Below, piece after piece: positions 42,990 through 51,500 of a DNA stretch of 64,000 nucleotides. The translations under genes and the position numbers were made by a program. The notes beneath the pieces were generated by a model. That model was not told the DNA's origin, ran no database searches, and saw only the letters and a list, made by a program, of their open reading frames with translations. Every line of letters starts with the position of its first letter. Positions within the stretch are counted from its first letter, which is position 1. The DNA comes from Pedobacter polysacchareus. Lineage in GTDB: Bacteria; Bacteroidota; Bacteroidia; Sphingobacteriales; Sphingobacteriaceae. The stretch covers positions 496,001-560,000 of the forward strand of contig NZ_JAHYSS010000005.1 in NCBI RefSeq assembly GCF_019802255.1, written 5' to 3'.

Positions 42990-44273
42990 TTATTTCCCAT
43001 TCAATCTTTCCATAATGAGAGAGGAAAAGCTTTTCACGCCAATCTTTATGCTTTCTTCATCAACCATAAAATTAGCTGCGTGATTCATTGCAACCGATCC
43101 TTTTTCTAAATTTGATCCACCTAGAAAAAAATATACACCCGGTACTTTTTGTTGAAAATAAGCAAAATCATCATTGAAGAACGGGACCTGTCCATAACTG
43201 CGGACAATTGAATGTTCGCCATATATTCCTTGTAAGATCTTCATTGATTTTTTTGTTAGGTTTTCATCGTTGTATATTGTCGGGTTGCCCTGAATAAACG
43301 AAACTGAAACTAATTGCGCTGTGTGATTTTCTTTTTTGACGACTTGCTCAATCGCAGGTATTATTTTTTCAAGCTGCGCTTGATTCGTTTCGTATAAATA
43401 AGTGTCTAAAAATAGTTGCTCATTTTTTGAATAAACCCTGAAGTTTTTATCCATAATGAGGTAGTCACTAAAGATCGTATTTGGCTGCATTAATCCATCT
43501 CTAGGATCACTCATATTTTGCACTTCCCAAGGCTTACTATTGTTTGTTGCGCGCGACAAAGATTCATATATTTTGCCAGCAAGTGCTTTGGCTTCTTCAT
43601 TCGTTACGCTATTCTTAAGTTTAATTCTGAGGAGCTTTTGATAGGCAAACATTTCATGGGGTTTAACCATGATTTGTCCTACCGGTAAGGCAGTGACGTG
43701 CATTGCGTAAATTTCAGAAGGCGCAAATTTAGACAGTAATCCATTGCTGATCATATTTTTTGCCCCAACAAAGGTCTCTTCTTCAGGCTGAAATATGAGA
43801 TATGCCGTTCCGGTTAGTGATTTTTTATGTTTTGCAAGGATTTCGGCTATTCCCAGTCCAATAGCTAAATGCACATCATGGCCGCAACCATGCTGCACAC
43901 CTGGTACTTTAGATTTGAAACTTAACTGTTCAGGAAAGTCACTTGGCAAGGCATCCATATCAGCCCGCCATGCAATTTTTTTTGTCCCTTTTCTGCCTCC
44001 TTGTATGATCCCTACAATACTGTGCGCATAAATAGTAGTATCAACCTCAATTCCTAAATTCAGTAAATAGTCTTTTATGACTTGCTGACTACGTTTTTCT
44101 TTGCCTGCTAGTTCAGGGTTGGTATGAAAATCCCTTCTGATCTTTACCAATTTATCATAAATTTTGTCGGTTTCGATGCCAATCAATTTGTGATCTATGG
44201 CATTGAGCTTATTGTTCTGTCCGAAGCTCAATAGAGCGAGCATGGTGCAAATGATGGATAGGGTAATTTTCAT
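42990..44273 (-). CDS. Exported M20D amidohydrolase (IAA-amino-acid/hippurate hydrolase type)
   Basis: 427 aa with signal peptide (MKITLSIICTMLALLSFGQN). Metal-binding and catalytic marks are AWRADMDALPSDFPEQ, VQHGCGHDVHLAIGLGIAEI (Cys/His ligands), and FQPEEETFVGAKNMISNG. It likely cleaves N-acyl amino acids in the periplasm. The minus-strand position next to a truncated protease gene marks the border of a decayed stretch. Confidence 0.92.
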   Translation of the reverse strand: MKITLSIICTMLALLSFGQNNKLNAIDHKLIGIETDKIYDKLVKIRRDFHTNPELAGKEKRSQQVIKDYLLNLGIEVDTTIYAHSIVGIIQGGRKGTKKIAWRADMDALPSDFPEQLSFKSKVPGVQHGCGHDVHLAIGLGIAEILAKHKKSLTGTAYLIFQPEEETFVGAKNMISNGLLSKFAPSEIYAMHVTALPVGQIMVKPHEMFAYQKLLRIKLKNSVTNEEAKALAGKIYESLSRATNNSKPWEVQNMSDPRDGLMQPNTIFSDYLIMDKNFRVYSKNEQLFLDTYLYETNQAQLEKIIPAIEQVVKKENHTAQLVSVSFIQGNPTIYNDENLTKKSMKILQGIYGEHSIVRSYGQVPFFNDDFAYFQQKVPGVYFFLGGSNLEKGSVAMNHAANFMVDEESIKIGVKSFSSLIMERLNGK

Positions 44274-44325
44274 GTGTTATTTTATACTATGTAGGACGAC
44301 ACCGAATATTTTAATGTTACACTAA

Positions 44326-45033
44326 GCCCTAAAGAAAAATAAATATTCTTCTCCTCTTATCCCAACGATTAAAGTTCGAAACATCACTTACTGGTATCCT
44401 GAATATTATAATTTCAATCGAAAAAGAGCAGATAGCTTAATTCGGCAAATCATAAATCTTGAAAAGATATGGGAGCTGAAACCCATAGATATCACCTATT
44501 ACTTTGCCAATACATTTGAAGAGATACAAAACTTAAGAGGTTTTTATTTTAGCATTGGCCTTGGAAACCTGGATAAGCCCTCAGGGATTTCTAACGACGT
44601 AGATCGGATTATTTACTGCGCAGGAATTGGAGAAAACTATTTTCATGAGGAAGTCCATATTTATCTGAATAAATACTTCCCTAAATCACCACTTCTTGAA
44701 GGTTTAGCAGTGTTCTACGTACGATCGTTGGGGCAAGATCTCGTATGGCACTTAAAAAGATTAAACACTTATCTGATTGAACATCCCGAAATAGATCTTA
44801 ATAGATTAGAAGATTTTTGGAGAATGGATAATTACACGGATCCCAGCGCTGCAATAGGAGGGATGTTATGTGATAGGGCTTTTAAAAAAGGTGGCCTTAA
44901 TGGTCTGAAAAAACTCATGTCCCATCACACTATGGACGAAGTTTTTAAAGAGGAGTTCGATCTGAACGGAGATGAATTAAATATCTGGCTCAGGAAAACT
45001 ATTGCAGAGCAATCTACAAGTACAAATTTTTAG
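44326..45033 (+). pseudogene. 5'-truncated HExxH (gluzincin-like) metalloprotease remnant
   Basis: After an in-frame TAA (44323-44325) the frame is open for 235 codons, with no ATG before the region of similarity: YYFANTFEEIQNLRGFYFSI, then GENYFHEEVHIYLNKYF, LLEGLAVFYVRSL. HEEVH fits the zinc motif HExxH and the later Glu (LLEGLA) fits the third ligand of peptidase-MA-type gluzincins. The coding pattern begins well before the first possible start codon, GTG at 44710, so the N-terminus (and any signal peptide) is missing. A protein from 44710 would lack the zinc site. Confidence 0.65.
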
Positions 45034-45079
45034 GGCTAAATCAAAAAAAGCGTAAAAGTTTGATGTTATAATATAGAAC

Positions 45080-45634
45080 CTATTTTAAGTATGATTTCTG
45101 ATACTCTGCGGGCGTCATACCTGTTATTTTTTTGAATTCAGTAAAGAAGGTCGATTTTGAGCTAAAGCCACTATCGTATCCTAAACTCTCGATCGTATAG
45201 TTTTTTTCTGTTTCCAATAACTTCTTTGCTTTTTCAACTCTATATGCGCTAATGAGATTGGAGAAAGATTTACCTAGTATTTCATTTAGATACTGAGACA
45301 ATAGATGCTTTGATACTTTCAGCTCTTTTGCGGCTTCTTCTAATGTGAAATTTGGATGGAGAAATAGTTCTTTTTCAACGATGATGGATAGTTTTTGACC
45401 AATGAGTTCCAGCGTTTTTTCGTCAATCTCTTTCTTTTTGTATTTCTCTTTTTCTTGAAAGAAATTGATTCCATTGCTAGTCCTGAAAATTAAAAGTAAC
45501 ACATTTACATACAAGATAAATGTAAATGACAGCGCTCCAGCGATGTAAGAGGTGTAAGCAGAGGTCATGTAGGCCAGCCAAATCAGAGTAACACCCAGAT
45601 ATATGCTCAATACCCATATATCTATTTTACGCAA
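45080..45634 (-). CDS. AraC-family HTH regulator, probably N-terminally truncated
   Basis: 184 aa from a TTG; the frame is open back to 45706 with good coding sense (RLIYIILSFKSIQSVIQKIK) and then meets TAA at 45707-45709, with no ATG. The C-terminal AraC domain is clear: FTLEEAAKELKVSKHLLSQY, then LGYDSGFSSKSTFFTEFKKI and TGMTPAEYQKS. The visible N-terminus has two membrane helices. Relatives of this type have five to seven N-terminal helices and more than 300 aa, so the gene seems to have lost its 5' part, or has a frameshift upstream. Confidence 0.7.
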   Translation of the reverse strand: MRKIDIWVLSIYLGVTLIWLAYMTSAYTSYIAGALSFTFILYVNVLLLIFRTSNGINFFQEKEKYKKKEIDEKTLELIGQKLSIIVEKELFLHPNFTLEEAAKELKVSKHLLSQYLNEILGKSFSNLISAYRVEKAKKLLETEKNYTIESLGYDSGFSSKSTFFTEFKKITGMTPAEYQKSYLK

Positions 45635-45847
45635 GTTTTCTTTGCCCTTGATTTTTTGAATAACGGACTGGATACTTTTGAAGGATAGAATAATGTAAAT
45701 CAGCCGTTAAATAATAAGTCCATGGCTTAAATGGATTAATGTTCTTGATCCACCTTTCCTGCATTTCAATTGGGGCAATCTATTGGTAGGTTTTTATCTT
45801 TGAAAATCTGTACTGTTGTCGTAATCCAGTGATCTAAATATTTTAGA

Positions 45848-46090
45848 ATGCATTATGTTTCTAAATGGTTTTTGAGCCAGGAAGATAATTTTATTAAAAT
45901 TATTGATGACATTGATCATGTACACCTGGGAAATTACGATGACTGCAACTACAGCTTTTAGATTTGCAGCTTTTGGCTTAACTACATTGAATTTATTTGG
46001 TGGAACAAAGTGAAGAAACAGCAATTAGAAGAGATCAACGTACTGATATCAGGTTTAGAGGATATTAAAGGTGGCCTAGAGAAGGCATAG
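45848..46090 (+). pseudogene. Possible small decayed gene with internal TAG
   Basis: The frame from ATG 45848 reads MHYVSKWFLSQEDNFIKIID, meets TAG at 45959-45961, and continues (SFWLNYIEFIWWNKVKKQ, then LEEINVLISGLEDIKGGLEK) to TAG at 46090. Both halves look protein-like and lie in one frame, so a single nonsense change is possible. I recognise no family. Nothing else is seen between 45707 and 46114. Confidence 0.25.
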
Positions 46091-46114
46091 ATGAATTACT
46101 AAATTAAGCTTTAT

Positions 46115-46501
46115 ATGAATACAAAATTGATCATGACATTGACAGCTATTCTTTTAGCTATTATAGGAATAGTCCTGAGTTTTGCGCCAGATTTGGTGAT
46201 GAAATCATTAGATCTAAATAACTCAGCAATTATAACGCTGATCTTGCAATTATTAGGTGGTGCATATTGTGCTTTTGCACTTCTAAACTGGATGGCCAAA
46301 GGCGCATTAATTGGCGGTATTTATAACAAGCCAATTGCAATGGGAAATTTCACACACTTCGTTATAGTAGGACTGGCATTAACGAAAGCGGTATTGCATA
46401 ACCAGCAGTTGCCTATAGTTTTCTCTATTATGGCAGGATGTTTTGTCATATTAGCCTGTGTTTTTTGGGTGATTATCTCACGCCATCCAATTAAGAAGTA
46501 G
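46115..46501 (+). CDS. Small four-helix membrane protein
   Basis: 128 aa with four hydrophobic segments (LTAILLAIIGIVLSFAP; ITLILQLLGGAYCAFALLN; HFVIVGLALTKAVL; VFSIMAGCFVILACVFWV). It resembles small Bacteroidota membrane proteins of unknown function with an NWMAKGALIGGIYNKPI loop. It is convergent with the DUF4407 operon. Confidence 0.7.
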   Translation: MNTKLIMTLTAILLAIIGIVLSFAPDLVMKSLDLNNSAIITLILQLLGGAYCAFALLNWMAKGALIGGIYNKPIAMGNFTHFVIVGLALTKAVLHNQQLPIVFSIMAGCFVILACVFWVIISRHPIKK

Positions 46502-46535
46502 CATCCTTTTGGTAGTATTGATGATCCCTTTATAC

Positions 46536-47522
46536 CTATAACAATTCTATTTTTCTAAGGTGCAAATCCATTTGTTTCTGAATGGTTTTATCATAATCAG
46601 AGTCGGTATCATTCGACTTACTGATTACGATCAACAGTTCCAGAATAAGCAGGAATAACAACCAAATGATGTAGACTGCACATGCAATGGAAGACTGTTT
46701 AAGGATGTTAAACATGACAGTTAATTCTTCAAGGAAGCCTATTTTTTCATTTACCTCTTTTTCTAATACTGCCTTAAGACTAAGTAGGGTAGTTTCCTTA
46801 TTTGTTTTTTCGGTATTTAATTCTGCGATTTGTCTGTCGATTGGCGGAAGTTGCTGTATTTTTGGATTTGGAATGGCTCTTATTGTTTTAGAAACAGAGT
46901 TTTTAAGCGTTGTATTTACAATTGATGTTTTTGAGCTGTCTGTTGTTGTATTGGTGACTGGAATCTGATTTGATACGGTCTCTACCGTTTGTGTAGTAGG
47001 ATTTTTGCTGATATCATCCATAATACTTTTTCTTTCGCTTTCTCTCGTTGCCAGCACGATGTTTAATTGATTAATCTGTTCCGTTATTTCCTTCGTTCTG
47101 CCAGGCATCAGTGAATTAACCTGTTTCTGATTTTCTGCGATTTTGTTTTTGTCGATGTCGTCCTTAAAGATAATCTGGTCAATAATCAGTGAACCCACTA
47201 TGGACATTAATATGGCGAGTCCGAAACGGGTCCATTTGAGGGAATTATTTGTTTTTCCTGCAAGTAGTATTTGCCTTTCAATCTGAACAATGATGATCAC
47301 AGAAATCGCTGCGCCTAAAAGACTCCCCAAAACACCGAGCTTGATATACCTGTCGCAAAAACAATAACCTACAAATGCCCATACCGTTGTTACAATCAGC
47401 AATGCTGAGGTATACTTTTTAACTTTTCGGGTGGAAACCTCGCTACAGTTGCTGAGGATGTAAAAGTTGTAGCCAGTTAAGAAGCAACAAAATTTAAGCC
47501 ACCAATTTTGAAATTTTCTCAT
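46536..47522 (-). CDS. DUF4407 membrane protein (third gene of HNH operon)
   Basis: 328 aa. It begins WWLKFCCFLTGYNFYILSNC, typical of DUF4407, with three N-terminal membrane helices (about 38-120), a long polar and coiled-coil stretch (about 130-265), and a C-terminal helix (SIACAVYIIWLLFLLILELL). Its ATG directly abuts the stop of the preceding gene, so translation is coupled. DUF4407 proteins are uncharacterised; the helix/coil/helix layout resembles membrane effectors or scaffolds. Co-transcribed with an HNH nuclease and a coiled-coil protein. Confidence 0.85.
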   Translation of the reverse strand: MRKFQNWWLKFCCFLTGYNFYILSNCSEVSTRKVKKYTSALLIVTTVWAFVGYCFCDRYIKLGVLGSLLGAAISVIIIVQIERQILLAGKTNNSLKWTRFGLAILMSIVGSLIIDQIIFKDDIDKNKIAENQKQVNSLMPGRTKEITEQINQLNIVLATRESERKSIMDDISKNPTTQTVETVSNQIPVTNTTTDSSKTSIVNTTLKNSVSKTIRAIPNPKIQQLPPIDRQIAELNTEKTNKETTLLSLKAVLEKEVNEKIGFLEELTVMFNILKQSSIACAVYIIWLLFLLILELLIVISKSNDTDSDYDKTIQKQMDLHLRKIELL

Positions 47523-48095
47523 TTAAAATCGCCTTAAAATCGTGTGATGTGAGATTGCAGAAAGCCCATTCATAAAGCCACGGGTATAACTGATGATCAT
47601 TCCCTGGCTATCCCCTGTATTGCTTTTAGCCTCATCTTCGATATCTAGGACTTTTTGAACATGACTTTCAGCGATACTTTTTTTCATTTTGAGTTCATCT
47701 ACCACATCGACCATTCCACTTCTTGACCTGCTATCGATGTGAAAGTCAATTTCTTTTATAAAATCTTCGTAGAAAGTTTTGACTCTTCTTATCGTTCTTT
47801 CCAATTGGTTTTTTAACGCCTGGACATTCTGTTCCATATGATTCACATCGGGATTCATGAGCGCATCATCATACCCTTTGTTTTCGTGGTTTTTGTCCAG
47901 AAAATCAAATAATAATTCAATGTTGTTTTCTGATTTTAATGGATTGTCATTTTTCGGAATTAATTCCTGCTCGTTATCAATGAAAACATGTTCAGGAATA
48001 TCGATACCTGAAAGGAATTTGTTTGTAGGTTCCATTTGTGCGGTTGGATCTGGAGGCAATATTGTAGCCTTCGTTTTTCTTAAGAAGTCAAACAT
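47523..48095 (-). CDS. Uncharacterised helical protein (second gene of HNH operon)
   Basis: 190 aa, no family recognised. An acidic, Asn-rich N-terminus (about 1-85) is followed by predicted coiled coil (about 86-170; MEQNVQALKNQLERTIRRVK, then FIKEIDFHIDSRSRSG). No signal peptide or membrane helix. It starts three bases after the HNH gene's stop and its stop touches the DUF4407 start, so the three genes form a tight operon. It may bridge the nuclease and the membrane protein, but that is speculation. Confidence 0.75.
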   Translation of the reverse strand: MFDFLRKTKATILPPDPTAQMEPTNKFLSGIDIPEHVFIDNEQELIPKNDNPLKSENNIELLFDFLDKNHENKGYDDALMNPDVNHMEQNVQALKNQLERTIRRVKTFYEDFIKEIDFHIDSRSRSGMVDVVDELKMKKSIAESHVQKVLDIEDEAKSNTGDSQGMIISYTRGFMNGLSAISHHTILRRF

Positions 48096-48098
48096 ATT

Positions 48099-48428
48099 TT
48101 ATATTTTGATGATGGGTACCTTGAATTTTGAATGCCCGCGCTGATGGCAGGTGCTGCATAGCGTGATCAACATTTTGTCTGAGTAATCCCAGGGAGGCTT
48201 AAATTGCTTTAATTCTGTAAAGTAGTGATACTGTCGGTGGTGAACCTGAAGATTGTCAGCAAGTCCACAGATGACACATTTATCAAGGTCTCTTGATAAA
48301 ATTGCAGATCTCCTATCTTTCCATCTTTTATCAAGTAGCAAGGCTCCATAGGATCCATGGCTGGGGGGAGCTTTTACAAATGATGTAGATTTAATTGCCT
48401 TGTTGATGTATCTTCTGTAAAGTTTCAT
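48099..48428 (-). CDS. HNH endonuclease (first gene of operon)
   Basis: 109 aa. The HNH/zinc motif is CVICGLADNLQVHHRQYHYF, then the second CxxC in LCSTCHQRGHSKF. The N-terminus (RRYINKAIKSTSFVKAPPSH) is basic. It is a small single-domain nuclease with both zinc pairs present, so probably active on DNA. A -7 promoter box lies 50-57 bases upstream. Its targets are unknown; small HNH genes occur in defence systems and mobile elements, and here the partners are a coiled-coil and a DUF4407 protein. Confidence 0.85.
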   Translation of the reverse strand: MKLYRRYINKAIKSTSFVKAPPSHGSYGALLLDKRWKDRRSAILSRDLDKCVICGLADNLQVHHRQYHYFTELKQFKPPWDYSDKMLITLCSTCHQRGHSKFKVPIIKI

Positions 48429-48477
48429 GAAGCCTGTATGTTATTCATTTTAAGTGGTGTATCTATTCTTTACACTT

Positions 48478-48485
48478 CAAAAGTA
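48478..48485 (-). promoter_or_regulatory. -7 box for the HNH operon
   Basis: On the minus strand these bases read TACTTTTG, a full TAnnTTTG match, 50-57 bases before the HNH start. No -33 TTG at normal spacing. The 342 bases of 48429-48770 otherwise show only a short plus-strand frame that I do not accept as a gene. Confidence 0.45.
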
Positions 48486-48770
48486 TACAGGGTCAGTGCG
48501 TTTTTCTTACGGGAAACCGTAATACCTCAGATTATTTCCAAATGTTTCGGCTATTCATCTTTTCTGTCATTAAAAGAGCTGTTTTTTGATAAATTTCAAT
48601 TTGATTTTAATACGGAAACTATTAAAATGATTTTTTATTCTAAACTTGTTCATTAACAATCACCAACGTGTCTACAGAATCGTTCAAATGCAAAGTTGAA
48701 AGCATTCAGGCGATCTAAAATCCATGATTAAAGCTTTTCCAAAGAATTCCCATTTAAAAGCTATTTCATC

Positions 48771-49613
48771 TTATATATGCAAAAGAAAATCAAAGGTATA
48801 TTTAGGCGTATAGCCAAAAATAGCTCTAGCTTTATCAGAGTTATATACTCTATCTATGGTATTAGGAAATGTCCAGCCCCTTTTCTTGTATATATCTTCT
48901 GCTTCAGGATAGTATTTCATAATAACCTCTAAAGGAGAAAATTTTAACATAACCAGATCTTCTTTGCTAAACGGAGAACCACTTGAAATATTAAACACAT
49001 CAAACTTTTTAAAACTATGTATCAAAGCTAATCTAATCGCTTCTGCACCGTCTCTTTCATCAAGACCACGATATAACCTATGATTTATTGTCAAGTTTTT
49101 AGTTTCAGATAGAAACCGGGCAACCCTGAGAACAATTACTTCTAATTCTTCCTTATAAAAAAAATCTTTACACAATTGTTCGCAGCATTGTTTAGTGATA
49201 TCATAAATATCTCTAGGTTCTTCAACTAAAGTCTCATCAACCCAAACGGCCTGTGTTTCATTATTCATCGCTGTACCATAGATGGAGGTTGTACTCGTAT
49301 ATATAAATTTCTTCACCCCATTTTTAACAGCAGCATTTAATAGATTAAGGGTTCCTTTTATATTTACATCTATAAAAGCTTCCCGAGAATAATTTAGGTC
49401 AGAGTGTTTTCCATGAAGCGCTGCTGTATGTACGATAGCATCTACGCCTTTTGAGATACGTTCTATGGCTACTAAATCTAAAATATCAATCAATTCATCT
49501 GTTGAAGAATGTTCAATTAAATCTATGCCTGTAACTTTATATCCAAGGCTTCTTAAATGATCTACTGTAACTGATCCCAAACGACCCGATGCACCTGTAA
49601 CTAAAATCTTCAT
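48771..49613 (-). CDS. NAD-dependent epimerase/dehydratase (extended SDR)
   Basis: 280 aa from ATG 49613 (MKILVTGASGRLGSVTVDHL); an in-frame ATG at 49652 would add 13 residues before the Rossmann loop. Cofactor loop GASGRLG, YTSTTSIYGTAMNN near the catalytic Ser, and a modified YDITKQCCEQLCKDFF with Tyr and Lys of the YxxxK motif (YDITK). It is probably sugar-nucleotide- or steroid-like-substrate active; the substrate is unclear. Codon choice is markedly more AT-rich than in the flanking core genes, suggesting recent acquisition near the tRNA. Confidence 0.88.
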   Translation of the reverse strand: MKILVTGASGRLGSVTVDHLRSLGYKVTGIDLIEHSSTDELIDILDLVAIERISKGVDAIVHTAALHGKHSDLNYSREAFIDVNIKGTLNLLNAAVKNGVKKFIYTSTTSIYGTAMNNETQAVWVDETLVEEPRDIYDITKQCCEQLCKDFFYKEELEVIVLRVARFLSETKNLTINHRLYRGLDERDGAEAIRLALIHSFKKFDVFNISSGSPFSKEDLVMLKFSPLEVIMKYYPEAEDIYKKRGWTFPNTIDRVYNSDKARAIFGYTPKYTFDFLLHI

Positions 49614-49875
49614 GCTTTTTACAAAAGTAGAATTTAAGAAAAGGTAATACAAGTATTTAAAAGCAAATGAAAAAACTTAATCAACACAGAAGACCATTAA
49701 GTTAAGCCAAATGTAGCCATGGAGTTAATGGACGTTAAGTCGTTTTATGAAAAAAAGACGCTATGAGAATGTTAATACGTTTATTTGATTAACAGAGCTT
49801 TGTGTATCGTCATTAGTAGGATTATGGTGAATTTTAATATTAGTGTAGAGATTATGAGATTTTATTTAAAACAAC

Positions 49876-49901
49876 AAAGGCTTAGATTTCTCTAAGCCTT
49901 T
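49876..49901 (-). terminator. Terminator of tRNA-Lys
   Basis: A perfect 11-bp stem (49876-49886 with 49891-49901), TTTC loop, with a T-rich tail on the minus strand. It begins three bases after the tRNA 3' end. Confidence 0.85.
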
Positions 49902-49904
49902 CAG

Positions 49905-49977
49905 TGATCCCGCTGGGATTCGAACCCAGGACCACTACATTAAAAGTGTAATGCTCTACCAGCTGAGCTACGGAATC
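49905..49977 (-). tRNA. tRNA-Lys (anticodon TTT)
   Basis: 73 nt on the minus strand. The acceptor stem GATTCCG pairs with CGGGATC (one G-T pair), discriminator A, D-arm AGCTCAGCTGGTAGAGC, anticodon loop CTTTTAA with anticodon TTT, and T-arm CTGGGTTCGAATCCCAG. CCA is not encoded. tRNA-Lys genes are frequent integration sites, and the region on its 3' side (44.3-49.6 kb) looks accessory. Confidence 0.95.
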
Positions 49978-50441
49978 ATTTATGTTCCCTTGTTTCGGGA
50001 GTGCAAATATAGAAATATTTATTTAAAAACAATTATCTAAATACAAAATCATCTAAAAAAACAGCTTTATCAGCCCTTAAACTTCGTTTGTGGATATTAT
50101 CTAATTGATCGTCAGCTATTTGAAATTATTAAAAAAAATCAAGTATTTTATTCTAATTCACGAATAGGATTGGTACTTTTAGAAACTGTTGATGAAAACC
50201 AGACAAATTTTCCAAATTTTAAGAATTTTTGTCAATAAATTACTTTCTACACTAGTTATGAATAGATCACCTCTTCTCAGGTAGTAGCAGGGGTGTGGTA
50301 GGGCTCTGGTAGGGCCTTGGTATAGGGTTCTTCCTTTCTAGCAGTTTATAAAAACTGAAGTAGGGCAGGAATGATGCCGAACTTAATCAGGTGACATCAT
50401 TACTTCATCCTTAAAAACTTCCATACTAAAAGATATAAAAA
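49978..50441. other. Non-coding stretch with 11-bp G-rich repeats
   Basis: No gene seen. The first 280 bases are strongly AT-rich. At 50296-50329 three tandem imperfect 11-12-bp units occur (TGGTAGGGCTC, TGGTAGGGCCT, TGGTATAGGGTT), preceded by a related GTAGCAGGGGTG at 50284. The function is unknown. Confidence 0.5.
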
Positions 50442-50473
50442 AAAGGAGAGAAGGATAAGCCCTCATCTCCTTT
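50442..50473 (-). terminator. Terminator of the ferritin-like/bioB operon
   Basis: 8-bp stem (50442-50449 with 50466-50473) followed on the minus strand by eight T residues. It lies 31 bases past the bioB stop. Confidence 0.8.
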
Positions 50474-50504
50474 ATGTCATCAACTGACATTCCCCCTAAA
50501 AAGA

Positions 50505-51500
50505 TTATGTATTCACCGTTGAAGCGGAATTTCTATCTTTTTGCATCGGTTTCAATCCTAACAATTCAAACATCCGACGGTCATCATCTAATTTTGGATT
50601 AGGCGTCACCAGCATTTCTTCACTTTCACTCGTGAAAATGGAATTGGCACCTGCCATGAAACACCAGCTTTGTTCTTCTGTAGTCATTTCTGCCCTTCCG
50701 GCGCTCAGTCTAACCATCGCTTTTGGCATCAGGATTCTTGCGGTGGCAATCATCCTTACCATTTCCCAGGTATCCACTTTTGGCAAGTCAGCAAGAGGCG
50801 TTCCTTTTACTCTCGCTAATGCGTTTACCGGTACTGACTCAGGATGCTGTTCTAAATTTGATAAGGTATGGAGCATACGGATTCTGTCTTCATGCGTTTC
50901 TCCAAGCCCGATAATACCCCCTGAACATACTGAAATGCCTGCTTTTCGAACATTATTCAAAGTCGTTAGGCGGTCGTCATAAGTTCTCGTGCTGATGATT
51001 TCCTGATAATATTCTTTAGACGAATCAAGATTATGGTTGTAGGCGTACAATCCGGCTTCCTGTAATCTTTCCGCTTGTGCTTCATTGATCATTCCTAAAG
51101 TACAGCAAACCTCAAGTCCGATTTCATTGACACCTTTTACCATCTCAATAATTTTATCAAAATCCCTGTTGTCGCGTACTTCCCGCCATGCTGCAGCCAT
51201 GCAGAAACGCGAAGAACCTGCATCTTTAGCCCTTTGGGCAATGGCAACGACATCATCTTTGTCCATCAATGCTTTTACGGTGATACCCGTATGGTATCTT
51301 GCCGCCTGACCGCAATAAGAACAATCTTCCGGACATCCTCCCGTTTTCACGGAAAGCAACGTGCATACCTGAACTTCACTGGCTTTATGCCATACCCGGT
51401 GTACCGTTGCAGCCTGGTAAACAAGTTCCAATAGCGGCTGGTGGTAAATGTTTTCTATTTCCTGGATAGACCAGTCATTACGTAGGGTAGTATTACTCAT
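50505..51500 (-). CDS. bioB: Biotin synthase (radical SAM)
   Basis: 331 aa. The radical-SAM cluster motif CxxxCxxC is seen in KTGGCPEDCSYCGQAARYHT near residues 53-60; the [2Fe-2S] ligands lie in SSRFCMAAAWREVRDN and LEVCCTLGMINE, with the Arg in VRLSAGRAEMTTEEQSW. It inserts sulfur into dethiobiotin. The start overlaps the end of the upstream ferritin-like gene by 8 bases, so the two are coupled. No other bio gene is in this window. Confidence 0.97.
   Translation of the reverse strand: MSNTTLRNDWSIQEIENIYHQPLLELVYQAATVHRVWHKASEVQVCTLLSVKTGGCPEDCSYCGQAARYHTGITVKALMDKDDVVAIAQRAKDAGSSRFCMAAAWREVRDNRDFDKIIEMVKGVNEIGLEVCCTLGMINEAQAERLQEAGLYAYNHNLDSSKEYYQEIISTRTYDDRLTTLNNVRKAGISVCSGGIIGLGETHEDRIRMLHTLSNLEQHPESVPVNALARVKGTPLADLPKVDTWEMVRMIATARILMPKAMVRLSAGRAEMTTEEQSWCFMAGANSIFTSESEEMLVTPNPKLDDDRRMFELLGLKPMQKDRNSASTVNT

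Noticed and set aside
48438..48656. 72-codon plus-strand frame upstream of the HNH operon
   Set aside because: It has an ATG and a few protein-like stretches, but overlaps the HNH operon's promoter box, lacks a promoter of its own and fits no family I know.
49905..49977. Attachment site of an integrated element at the tRNA-Lys
   Set aside because: I could not find a repeat of the tRNA end nor an integrase in the window; only the general context is suggestive.
50284..50329. CRISPR array reading of the G-rich repeats
   Set aside because: Units are 11-12 bases without spacers; no cas gene is in the window.
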